A stretch of DNA of 64,000 nt, from contig NZ_JAAXKZ010000001.1 in assembly GCF_012911875.1 (NCBI RefSeq), positions 91,277 through 155,276 of the forward strand. The letters run 5' to 3'. Numbering within the stretch: the first letter of the stretch is position 1; each line of letters opens with the position of its first letter. Below, one piece after another: positions 32,807 to 41,264 of the stretch. A program made the position numbers and the translations under genes. This DNA is from Pseudonocardia bannensis. GTDB lineage: Bacteria > Actinomycetota > Actinomycetes > Mycobacteriales > Pseudonocardiaceae. The notes under the pieces are model-generated. The model was given only the letters and a program-made list of their open reading frames with translations, had not been told where the DNA came from and ran no database searches.

Positions 32807-35800
32807 GTGTTGACCTCCGAGCAGGTGACCGTCGACGGGGGTCGCGATCTTCATCCGCTCTCCGGTTCGCGCACCGACCGATGGGGACGCCGTGCCGCGG
32901 CCGGGCTCGGGCTGCTGGCCGCCCTGCTCGCCATCGCCTTCCCCTTCCTGCCCGTCGAGCAGGACACCGCCGAGCTGCGCTGGCCGTCGGCCGCCGGTGG
33001 CACCGCCCCGGTGACCGCGCCGCTGGTCGCGCTGCGGCCGGAGCGGCTCGTCGCCGACATCGACTGTGCCGCGATCTCCGCGCTGGACGCCCGGTCCCCC
33101 GGCCCTGCCACGGTGCTCTCCACGACACCGCCCACCTCCCCCGACGGAACGCTCGTCGGGCTGACGGTGACCGTGGCCGACGGTGCGCTGAGCTTCAGCA
33201 ATCGCGGCCAGCGGATCGCGCTCGCCCCGCTGCCGGCACCCACCCCCGGCTGCACCCTGTCCATCACCTCCGACGCGACGTCGACGACGGCGGCCCTCGG
33301 CGGAACGTCATTGCTCGACGAGTCCGGCGATCATCGCCCTCAGGTCGTGGGCGTGTACTCCGACCTCGACGGAACGCGGGACGACATCGCCGGGACGGCG
33401 GTGCGGATCGCCGTCGACAACCGCTTCGACAGCACCCCGACCGGGCTCAAGACGGCGGCGGGCATCGCCGCGGTGCTCGCGCTGCTGGGTGCGCTGTGGG
33501 GGTTGCGCCGACTCGACGGACGGCACGGCAGGCAGGTCCCGCGAGCGTTGCCCCGCCCGTCGCGCGCACGGCGGGCCGATGTCGCGCGCGACATCGCGGT
33601 CGTAGGCGTGCTGGCCACGTGGTTCATGATCGGCAGCGTCACCGCTGACGACGGCTTCATCCTGACCATGGTCCGCGACGCCCAGAACTCGGGTTACGTC
33701 GGCAACTACTACCGCTGGTTCGACGTCCCGGAAGCGCCCTTCGGCTGGTTCTACCAGGTCTACGCCGCGTGGACGGACATCAGCCAGTCGATCGTCTGGC
33801 TGCGGTTGCCCGCGTTCGCGATGGGCGTCGTCTGCTGGCTGCTGCTCAGCCGCCGGATGCTGCCGCGGCTCGGCCGACAGGTGCGCCGCAGCGGCGCCGC
33901 CGGCTGGGCGGCCGCGGGTGTCTTCCTCTGCTTCTGGCTGCCGTTCAACAACGGTCTGCGCCCCGAGCCGGTCGTCGTGCTGGCCGCGCTGCTGGCGCTG
34001 TGCGCGGTCGAGCACGCACTCGTCATCCGCAGGCTGCTGCCGCTGGCACTGGGCCTGGTGGCCGCCGCCTTCGCCGTCGCCGCGACGCCGACCGGTCTGA
34101 TGGCCGCGGCGCCGTTCCTCGCCGCGGGCCGCCCGTTGCTGGCCCTGGTCCGCGAGCGCTCGGCCCGGGACGGATGGCTGGGAGTGCTGGCCCCGCTGAG
34201 CGCAGCCGGGACGATCGTGCTGGTGGCGGTGTTCGGCGACCAGACGGCCGCAACGATCGTCGAAGCGACCCGGGTGCGCACGCAGATCGGGCCGAACATG
34301 TCCTGGTTCTCCGAGCTGTACCGCTACCAACTGCTGTTCTCCGAAACCCGGGACGGCTCCCTGGCCCGCCGGTTCCCGGTCCTGCTGCTCGTGCTGTGTG
34401 CCGCGGTGACCGTCGTCGTCCTGCTGCGCCGGGGGCGGATCCCCGGCGCCGCGACCGGCCCGGCGATGCGGCTGATCGGCAGCACCGTGGCCGCCTTCGG
34501 GGTGCTCGCCCTGACCCCGACCAAGTGGACCCACCACTTCGGCGCCTTCGCGGCCCTCGGTGCGGGGGTGGCCGCCCTCGCGGCGCTGGCCACGAGCGCC
34601 GGGGTGCTGCGGTCGCGGCGCAACCGGATGCTGTTCCTGGCCGCGGTGCTCACTGTCAGCGCGCTCGCGTTCACCGGGCCCAACACTTGGTGGTACGTGT
34701 CGAACTGGGGCGTCCCGTGGTTCGACAAGCCACCGTCGGTCGGCGGGTACGCGGCGTCCACCGCGTTGCTGCTGGCGGCCGCGGTGGTGCTCGTCGTGGC
34801 CGCGGTGGAGCACATCCGCGGACCGGAGACCGCCCGGCCGCCCCGGCCGGAGCGGCCGGGCCGTCCCGCGCGCTCGGACCGCGCCGGGCGCGCGCTGCGG
34901 CTCGGGACGGCACCGCTCGCGGTCATCTGCGGGCTGCTGGTGCTGTTCCAGGTCGCCTCGCTGGCCAAGGGCGTCACGAAGCAGCGAGGCAGCTACTCCC
35001 TCGGCTCCGACGTGCTGTCCGACCCGACCGGGTCGGGATGCGGACTGGCCGGGCGACTGCTCGTGGAGAACGATCCGGCCTCCGGGGTGCTCGCGCCCGC
35101 GGCACCGGTCGGGCCGGACCCGGAGCAGGCGGTGATCACCGGGTTCGTCCCCGAGGGGGTGCCGAGCACCGGGCCGGGGTCGGCTGCGGACACCAACGGG
35201 GACGGCAGCAGCGACGCCACCGTCACCGCGGCCGCGGCCGGCCCGGCGCTGGGGCAGGTGCTGGGCAGCTACCGCCCGGAGGGCAGCACGACCGCGTCGC
35301 TGCGGTCCGGGTGGTACGCGTTGCCGGACGAGGCACGCCGTGGCGACGCTCCGTTGATCGTGGCGATCGCCGGCCGGCTCGGTGACGGCAGCGCGCTCAC
35401 CCTCGAGTTCGGCCGGGCCGACGGCGAGCGCGTCGAGACGATCGACCGCATCGAGCCGGACGGGAGCGCCGCCGTCGCGAGCACCGCCGATCCCGGCGGC
35501 GTCGCGGCCACCGGTGGGGGCTGGCGGGACCTGCGGCTGGACCTGTCCGGCCGCGACGCCGCCGAGGCCGACCGGGTCCGGGTGGTGGCCGAGGACCGCT
35601 CGCTGAATCCCGAGGGCTGGCTGGCCGTGGCCCCGCCGCGGGTGCCGCAGCTGACCCCGCTGACCGACATCGCCGCGCAGCCCGGCATGCTCGACTGGCC
35701 GACCACGTTCCCCAATCCGTGCCTGCGTCCGTTCGCGGTGACCGACGGGATCGCCGAGGTGCCGCGGTACCGGTTGCTGGCCGATCCGCAGCAGCGTGCG

Positions 35801-36055
35801 GTCGGCGAGAGCTGGTCGTCGGCGTCGGCGGGTGGACCGCTCGCGTGGATTCCGGAGGCCGCTCGTCAGCGCCTCGTTCCGCTGTACCTGGACGGGCAGT
35901 GGGACCGTGACCCGGGCCAGTTGCGGCTGCTCACTCAATGGGTTCCCGACGGCGCGAGGCCGGACGTCGTCACCGGTACCCGGCAGCGCTGGGGCTGGCA
36001 GCAGGACGGGCCGATGGGCGAACCGCCGGCCGGGCGGCCGAGCATCGCGCGCTGA
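32807..36055 (+). CDS. Arabinosyltransferase, EmbA/B/C family (first copy)
   Basis: GT-C glycosyltransferase of 1082 residues using decaprenyl-phosphoryl-arabinose to build cell-wall arabinan; target family of ethambutol. After a cytosolic start and first helix (LGLLAALLAIAFPFLPVEQ) comes an extracytoplasmic domain, then a multi-helix region with the acidic GT-C motif TADDGF near residue 281, NNGLRPEPVV, LTPTKWTHHFG, and a large C-terminal carbohydrate-binding-like domain. I cannot decide between EmbA, EmbB and EmbC. GTG 32807 is supported by the -10 box; an upstream ATG at 32741 is open but less likely. Confidence 0.93.
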   Translation: MLTSEQVTVDGGRDLHPLSGSRTDRWGRRAAAGLGLLAALLAIAFPFLPVEQDTAELRWPSAAGGTAPVTAPLVALRPERLVADIDCAAISALDARSPGPATVLSTTPPTSPDGTLVGLTVTVADGALSFSNRGQRIALAPLPAPTPGCTLSITSDATSTTAALGGTSLLDESGDHRPQVVGVYSDLDGTRDDIAGTAVRIAVDNRFDSTPTGLKTAAGIAAVLALLGALWGLRRLDGRHGRQVPRALPRPSRARRADVARDIAVVGVLATWFMIGSVTADDGFILTMVRDAQNSGYVGNYYRWFDVPEAPFGWFYQVYAAWTDISQSIVWLRLPAFAMGVVCWLLLSRRMLPRLGRQVRRSGAAGWAAAGVFLCFWLPFNNGLRPEPVVVLAALLALCAVEHALVIRRLLPLALGLVAAAFAVAATPTGLMAAAPFLAAGRPLLALVRERSARDGWLGVLAPLSAAGTIVLVAVFGDQTAATIVEATRVRTQIGPNMSWFSELYRYQLLFSETRDGSLARRFPVLLLVLCAAVTVVVLLRRGRIPGAATGPAMRLIGSTVAAFGVLALTPTKWTHHFGAFAALGAGVAALAALATSAGVLRSRRNRMLFLAAVLTVSALAFTGPNTWWYVSNWGVPWFDKPPSVGGYAASTALLLAAAVVLVVAAVEHIRGPETARPPRPERPGRPARSDRAGRALRLGTAPLAVICGLLVLFQVASLAKGVTKQRGSYSLGSDVLSDPTGSGCGLAGRLLVENDPASGVLAPAAPVGPDPEQAVITGFVPEGVPSTGPGSAADTNGDGSSDATVTAAAAGPALGQVLGSYRPEGSTTASLRSGWYALPDEARRGDAPLIVAIAGRLGDGSALTLEFGRADGERVETIDRIEPDGSAAVASTADPGGVAATGGGWRDLRLDLSGRDAAEADRVRVVAEDRSLNPEGWLAVAPPRVPQLTPLTDIAAQPGMLDWPTTFPNPCLRPFAVTDGIAEVPRYRLLADPQQRAVGESWSSASAGGPLAWIPEAARQRLVPLYLDGQWDRDPGQLRLLTQWVPDGARPDVVTGTRQRWGWQQDGPMGEPPAGRPSIAR

Positions 36056-36120
36056 CCGACATGGCACAGAACCCCGCCGAGCCAAACCGGGCGGATGGTC
36101 GCGAACCGGATTCGCTGGCC

Positions 36121-36126
36121 TACCGT
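36121..36126 (+). promoter_or_regulatory. Possible -10 box (TACCGT) before the second emb gene
   Basis: TANNNT hexamer 6 bases before the GTG at 36133. If used, the second emb gene has its own promoter and the ATG at 36061 is not the start. Confidence 0.4.
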
Positions 36127-36132
36127 GGCCCG

Positions 36133-39100
36133 GTGCTCTCGCCCACCCCGTCGGAGGCGGACACCTCCCAGGAGCCGCAGCCCACGGAGGATCGCGGGGC
36201 ACCGCGGCGGCTGGTCCTGATCCTGGGACTGGTCGCCGCACTCGCCGCACTGGCGTTCCCGTTCGCATCGGTGCATCAGCCTGTCGTGACCTACGCCTGG
36301 CCGCCGTCGGGGTCCGACCCGACCCCGGCTGCGATCCCGCTCATGCCGTATCAGCCGGTGGAGCTGACGGCCTCGGCCGACTGCGCTGCGGCGGCGCGGA
36401 CGAGCGGAGTCCTGCTGTCGACGGTGCCGCTGCGCGCGGATCCCGGGGCGCAGCCGCTCACCGGGCTGCGCGTGAGGTCCGCCGCGGGGGCACTCGAGGT
36501 GTCCAGCGCCGGGATCGAGCTGGGCTCCTGGCCGCTGCCGGCCGGTGACTGCACCGTCACCGTCACGTCGGACCCGGCCCGGACCACCGTGCTGCTCGAC
36601 GGCGTTCCGCTCGTCTCCCGGGCAGGGGACCTGCGTCCCGCCGTCGTCGGCGCGTTCACCGAGGCCACCGACGCGAGCGGCCTGAGCCTGCGGCTGACCG
36701 CCGACACCCGCTTCCAGACCACGATCAGCCCGCTCAAGGCTGCCCTCGCGGTGGTGTGCGTGCTCGCCCTGCTGGGCATGCTGGCCGCCCTGCGCCGCGC
36801 CGACCGGCACGTCCGGGCCCCGGTCCGGGCGCTGCCCCGGTGCTGGTGGCGGCCGCGGGTCGTCGACATCGCCGTCACCGGCCTGTTGGGGCTGTGGTGG
36901 GTCATCGGTCCGGTCACGGTCGACGACGGATACATCGCCGGCATCGTGCGCAACCGCCGCAGCAGCGGTTTCATCGGCAACGTCTACCGCTGGCTGAACG
37001 CCCCCGAGGCCCCGTTCAGCTGGTTCTACGACCTGTACTACGCGTGGTCACAGATCTCCCCGTCGACGGTGTGGCTGCGACTGCCCTCGGCGCTACTGGG
37101 GCTGGCGTGCTGGGTGTTGCTGTCGCGTGCCGTGGTGCCCCGGCTGCTGCCACGGGCAGCCGGGCGGGGGCGCGTCCGGTGGCTGGCGGCCGTCGCCTTC
37201 GCCGCATGGTGGCTGCCGTTCAACCTCGGGCTGCGCCCGGAGCCGTGGGTCGCGATCGGGCTGCTGGCGGTGTTCGTGGCCGTCGAGCGGGCGATCGCGA
37301 CGCGGGCGGTGTTCCCGCTCACCGTCGGCCTCCTCGCGGCCGGGGTGACCACGGCGATCACCCCGGCCGGGTTGATGGCGTTCGTGCCGTTCGTGGCTGC
37401 GGGCGTGCCGGTCCTGCGGCTGTTGCGGGCGCGCACCGACCTGCACAGGCCGGCGCTGCCGGCCGCGCTCGTCGCCGCGCCTGCGGCGGCGCTGCTGCTG
37501 ATGTTCGCCGACCAGAGCCTGGCCGCGGTTCTCGAGGCCATCCGGGTGCGGACGCTGATCGGCGGCGGGCAGCACTGGTACCAGGAGTACGAGCGCTACG
37601 CGCTGCTGGTCGAGCCGGACAACTTCCAGGGCGCCATCGGCAAGCGCGCGCCGGTGCTGCTGAGCCTGCTCGCCGCCGCCGGAGTGCTCTGGGCCGTCAC
37701 CCGCGGCGGCAGGCCGGGCATCGCGGGGGGCCCGGCCCGCCGGATCGTCGTCGGGTTCCTGCTGGCCCTGCTGGTCATGGCCGCCGCCCCCACGAAGTGG
37801 ACCCAGCACTTCGGTGACGTCGCCGGGGTCGGTGCCGCCGTGCTCCTGCTGGGCCTGGTGGCGTTCTCGGCCGCTGCCCTGCGTCGACGGTCCACGGGTG
37901 CCGAACGGCCGATGCTCGCCGGGCTGGGCGCATTGACGCTGGTCGGAGCTCTGGTGCTGGCCGGCTACAACGCCTGGCCCTACGTGTCGGGCTTCTACGG
38001 CCTCACCTGGAGCACGGTTCCGCCCCTGGTCGCCGGTATCCCGCTGGCCACGCTCTGGCTGGTCGGCGGCGGGCTGATCGTGGCCGTGCTGCTCGCGCGG
38101 TCGGCATGGCGGCGGGCCGCGCCGGGCCCCGCGGACACGCTCCTCCCGGGACGGGCACCCGCCCGCCGGGTGCCGGCCCCCGCCCTCGTCGCCCTCGTCC
38201 TCGTGCTCGCGGTGCTCGGGCTGCAGGTCCTGAGCTTCGTCCGGGTGAGCCTGGCCCACCGCGACGGCTACACCCTCGCGTCCGACGCTCTGGCCACGCT
38301 CGACGGGCGACCGTGCGGACTGCAGGAGGCCCTGTCGGTCGAGACCGATCCGGCAGCCGGCGCGCTACCCGCGGTCGCGGTCGCCGGACCGACGCTGCCC
38401 GTGGTCCCCGCGGACCTGGGGGGCCGAGCCATGCCGGGTGTCGCGGTGGCCGAGACCGGGAGCACGCCGTGGTTCGCCCTCGATCCCGAGCAGCGGGCCG
38501 GCCGGCTGCCCGTCGTGGTCACGGTGTCGGGCCGGATGCAGCCCGGGCAGGCGCTGCGTGCGGAGTTCGGCTCGAACGCCGGCCCGGGCCTCCGGCCGGG
38601 CTACCGCGTCGTCGCGGACCAGCCCGTGGACGCCGCCGACGGGACGGCCACGGACCGGCGGCTGATCGCCCCCGCCGACGCCGAGGTGGTGCGGCTCATG
38701 GTGGAAGCTCCCGCCGTGCCCGGGAGCGTGCTCGGCACCCCGGCGGTCGCCTCGTTGCCGCGGGTGCCACGCCTGACCCCGATGGCAGAGCTCCTCCCCG
38801 CAGGTACCCGGGCGATCCTGGACTGGCCGGTGGCGTTCGTGTTCCCGTGCCTGCGACCCGAGCCGCTCGCCCTGGGCGCGGCCGCACTCGCGCAGTGGCG
38901 CGTCGGGCCACCGCAGGACGATCCCGCCGCGGGGATCACCTACAGTCCCACGCTCGGCGGGCCCTTCGCCGCACCGCGACTGCTGGTCACCGAGCAGCGG
39001 ATGGCCACCTACCTGCGCGACGATCCGACGCGCGACGCCGCGCAGCTGTACCGGTGGGTGCCGACCAGTCCGGTCGTAACGCCCGAACCCACCGTGACCA

Positions 39101-39168
39101 GCGGCGTCGTCGCCGACTGGCACGACAGCGGCCGCGCCCGGGTACCAGACTTGGACCCCATCGGTTGA
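36133..39168 (+). CDS. Arabinosyltransferase, EmbA/B/C family (second copy)
   Basis: Second Emb paralogue, about 1011 residues, with the same architecture: first helix (LVLILGLVAALAALAFPFASVHQ), GT-C motif VDDGYI near residue 263, WFYDLYYAWSQISPSTVWLRLPS, LGLRPEPWVA, APTKWTQHFGD and a C-terminal extracytoplasmic domain. It is clearly diverged from the first copy, so it is an old paralogue pair, as usual for emb genes. GTG 36133 is favoured by the TACCGT box; ATG 36061, 5 bases after the previous stop, is an alternative adding 24 residues. The two genes probably also share a transcript. Confidence 0.92.
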   Translation: MLSPTPSEADTSQEPQPTEDRGAPRRLVLILGLVAALAALAFPFASVHQPVVTYAWPPSGSDPTPAAIPLMPYQPVELTASADCAAAARTSGVLLSTVPLRADPGAQPLTGLRVRSAAGALEVSSAGIELGSWPLPAGDCTVTVTSDPARTTVLLDGVPLVSRAGDLRPAVVGAFTEATDASGLSLRLTADTRFQTTISPLKAALAVVCVLALLGMLAALRRADRHVRAPVRALPRCWWRPRVVDIAVTGLLGLWWVIGPVTVDDGYIAGIVRNRRSSGFIGNVYRWLNAPEAPFSWFYDLYYAWSQISPSTVWLRLPSALLGLACWVLLSRAVVPRLLPRAAGRGRVRWLAAVAFAAWWLPFNLGLRPEPWVAIGLLAVFVAVERAIATRAVFPLTVGLLAAGVTTAITPAGLMAFVPFVAAGVPVLRLLRARTDLHRPALPAALVAAPAAALLLMFADQSLAAVLEAIRVRTLIGGGQHWYQEYERYALLVEPDNFQGAIGKRAPVLLSLLAAAGVLWAVTRGGRPGIAGGPARRIVVGFLLALLVMAAAPTKWTQHFGDVAGVGAAVLLLGLVAFSAAALRRRSTGAERPMLAGLGALTLVGALVLAGYNAWPYVSGFYGLTWSTVPPLVAGIPLATLWLVGGGLIVAVLLARSAWRRAAPGPADTLLPGRAPARRVPAPALVALVLVLAVLGLQVLSFVRVSLAHRDGYTLASDALATLDGRPCGLQEALSVETDPAAGALPAVAVAGPTLPVVPADLGGRAMPGVAVAETGSTPWFALDPEQRAGRLPVVVTVSGRMQPGQALRAEFGSNAGPGLRPGYRVVADQPVDAADGTATDRRLIAPADAEVVRLMVEAPAVPGSVLGTPAVASLPRVPRLTPMAELLPAGTRAILDWPVAFVFPCLRPEPLALGAAALAQWRVGPPQDDPAAGITYSPTLGGPFAAPRLLVTEQRMATYLRDDPTRDAAQLYRWVPTSPVVTPEPTVTSGVVADWHDSGRARVPDLDPIG

Positions 39169-39273
39169 GCGACGCGCCGAGCCCGGCGAACCCGGCCCCG
39201 CCTGCTTGACCCAGAATGTGGCTGACGGGGCACCCCTGCGCTCCCGATCCCGACCGGAGGACAACTGCTTCGC

Positions 39274-41199
39274 ATGCTTGGCTCACCCGGCACCACCGAG
39301 ACGCCGACACCATCCGGCGAGGGCTCCTCCGGCACGCCCCAGGAGCCCGGAGCACGACGCATCGTCGCCCAGCGTGGGTTGTTCGCAGGACCGTCGGCGC
39401 TCGTACCTGAAGACCTGTACGCAGAGGTGACCAAGGGGCTGGCCCGGCGGGAGCGCCATCGGCTGGAACTGTCACCGGGCAGCCACGTCACGACCAACAC
39501 CTACTTCGGTCGGGTCCACGCCACCTACTGGCAGCGTTGGACCACAGTGACCGAGGTCGAGGTGGAGGCACTGGTCACCGGGTCCGGGCGGATTCGGCTG
39601 ATGGCGTCGGACACCAACAAAGTCTGGCGGATCGTCGCCGCCCACGAAGCCCATGACGCCGACCGCGGCACCATCCGGCTGACCGCCCGAATCGACCGTT
39701 TCGTCGACGGCGGCGGGCTGTGGCTCGAGTTCACGACCGAGGCCGATGAGCTCCTCGTCGAGGACGTGCGCTGGACCGTCGCCGCGCCCACTGCGGTGCG
39801 GCCGGTGTCCGTGGTCGTCTGCACCTTCAACCGGGTGGACGACTGCCTCAACACCCTCGAGGCAATGGCGGACGATCCGGAGTCGCTCAGCGGTGTCGAC
39901 ACCGTCTACGTCGTGGACCAGGGCGGCGACCCCGTGGAGTCGCGCCCGCGTTTCGCCGAGGTTGCCGCCCGTTTCGGCGAGCAGCTTCGCTATCTGCGCC
40001 AACCCAACCTGGGCGGGGCAGGCGGTTTCACCCGCGGTCTGTTCGAGGCCACCGGAACGGACGCGGCTACGCACTCCGACGTGGTGTTCATGGACGATGA
40101 CGTGCTGCTGGAGCCGGAGATCCTCATCCGGCTCACGGCATTCGCGAACCACACCACCCGTCCGACCATCGTCGGCGGGCAGATGCTGAACCTGCTGCAT
40201 CCCACCCACCTGCACATTGGAGCGGAGTACGCCGACCCGGAGCGACTGGCGGCAGGGCTGCCGGTGGCGGAGGCATTCCACGACACGGATCTACTCGGCC
40301 TGGACGAGCGGAACCTGCCCAACGTTCAGGAGCGGCGGGTCGACACCGAGTACAACGGCTGGTGGGCCTGCCTGATCCCCGCCGAGATCGTGCGGGCCGT
40401 CGGCTATCCCCTCCCGATGTTCTTCCAGTGGGACGACGTCGAGTACGGCTATCGGGCCCGTGCGCACGGCTTCCCCACCGTGTCGCTCCCAGGGGCCGGC
40501 TTGTGGCACGCCGACTTCGGCTGGAAGGACTGGGACGAGTGGCACCGCTACTTCAATCTGCGTAATGCGCTCATCACCGCCGCACTGCACACCGGCTTCT
40601 CGGTCAAGACCATCGGCAAGCAGATCTCGGTGCTGCTCGGCCAATATCTGATCGGTATGCACTACGGGCTGACCGCCACCCTGCTACAGGCCGTCGAGGA
40701 CTTCCTGATCGGCCCGGAGATCCTGCACGACGGTTCGGCTGCAGCGGCGGCGGAGATCCGTCGGATCCGCGCGGCTTACCCGGAGACCGTGGCGCATTCT
40801 GTGTCCGAGCAGCCGCACGACTTCCGTGACCTGCAGGTGGTGCGCGCCGCTCCGGAGCCCCGCATGATGGGCATGACCTGGCTGAAGCGCGCGGTCTACC
40901 AGGTCGCAGGAAAGGCGACGCACCGCACCGGGCTTATCCCGGCCGGTGATGCGCACTGGTGGCACGTGTCCTTGTTCGAGCGGGCCGTGGTGACCGACAT
41001 GGCGGAGACCGGCGTCCGGGTCCGCACCCGCGACAGGGCGCGGATGCGCGAGCTCACGATCCGCGGGGCGAAGCTGCTGCGCCGGTTCGCCGCCGAGGGC
41101 CCGGCGGTCGCGGAACGTTATCGCGCCGCCCAGCCGATGCTGACCAGCCGGGAGAACTGGGCCCGGCTCTACGGCATCGAGGAATCCCGAGCGGAGTAG
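39274..41199 (+). CDS. GlfT2-like galactofuranosyltransferase (paralogue)
   Basis: GT2 enzyme of 641 residues with the full GlfT2 layout: N-terminal beta-rich domain (TNTYFGRVHATYWQRWTTVTEVEVEA), GT-A domain (VVVCTFNRVDDCLNTLEAM), NLGGAGGFTRGLFEA, metal site FMDDDVLLEPE near residue 273, then EYNGWWACLIP, FFQWDDVEYGYRARAHGF and WHADFGWKDWDEWHRYFNLRN. It probably polymerises galactofuranose or adds Galf to another acceptor. A GGAGGA site lies 12 bases before the ATG. It converges on the glf-linked glfT2 gene, so the organism carries two GlfT2-type enzymes besides GlfT1. Confidence 0.88.
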   Translation: MLGSPGTTETPTPSGEGSSGTPQEPGARRIVAQRGLFAGPSALVPEDLYAEVTKGLARRERHRLELSPGSHVTTNTYFGRVHATYWQRWTTVTEVEVEALVTGSGRIRLMASDTNKVWRIVAAHEAHDADRGTIRLTARIDRFVDGGGLWLEFTTEADELLVEDVRWTVAAPTAVRPVSVVVCTFNRVDDCLNTLEAMADDPESLSGVDTVYVVDQGGDPVESRPRFAEVAARFGEQLRYLRQPNLGGAGGFTRGLFEATGTDAATHSDVVFMDDDVLLEPEILIRLTAFANHTTRPTIVGGQMLNLLHPTHLHIGAEYADPERLAAGLPVAEAFHDTDLLGLDERNLPNVQERRVDTEYNGWWACLIPAEIVRAVGYPLPMFFQWDDVEYGYRARAHGFPTVSLPGAGLWHADFGWKDWDEWHRYFNLRNALITAALHTGFSVKTIGKQISVLLGQYLIGMHYGLTATLLQAVEDFLIGPEILHDGSAAAAAEIRRIRAAYPETVAHSVSEQPHDFRDLQVVRAAPEPRMMGMTWLKRAVYQVAGKATHRTGLIPAGDAHWWHVSLFERAVVTDMAETGVRVRTRDRARMRELTIRGAKLLRRFAAEGPAVAERYRAAQPMLTSRENWARLYGIEESRAE

Positions 41200-41215
41200 T
41201 TGGTAGCGCCAGACG

Positions 41216-41255
41216 TGACGGTGCCCCCTCGGCCGTAGCCGAGGGGGCACCGTCA
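41216..41255. terminator. Perfect 18-bp bidirectional terminator
   Basis: Inverted repeat 41216-41233 / 41238-41255 with a CGTA loop, between the stops of the two convergent GlfT2-type genes. Confidence 0.85.
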
Positions 41256-41264
41256 TCAGATCCG

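Noticed and set aside
33308..36268. 986-codon open frame on the reverse strand across the first emb gene
   Set aside because: It is antisense to a clear Emb protein, rich in Arg, Gly, His and Gln with no recognisable domain, as expected for the shadow of a GC-rich gene.
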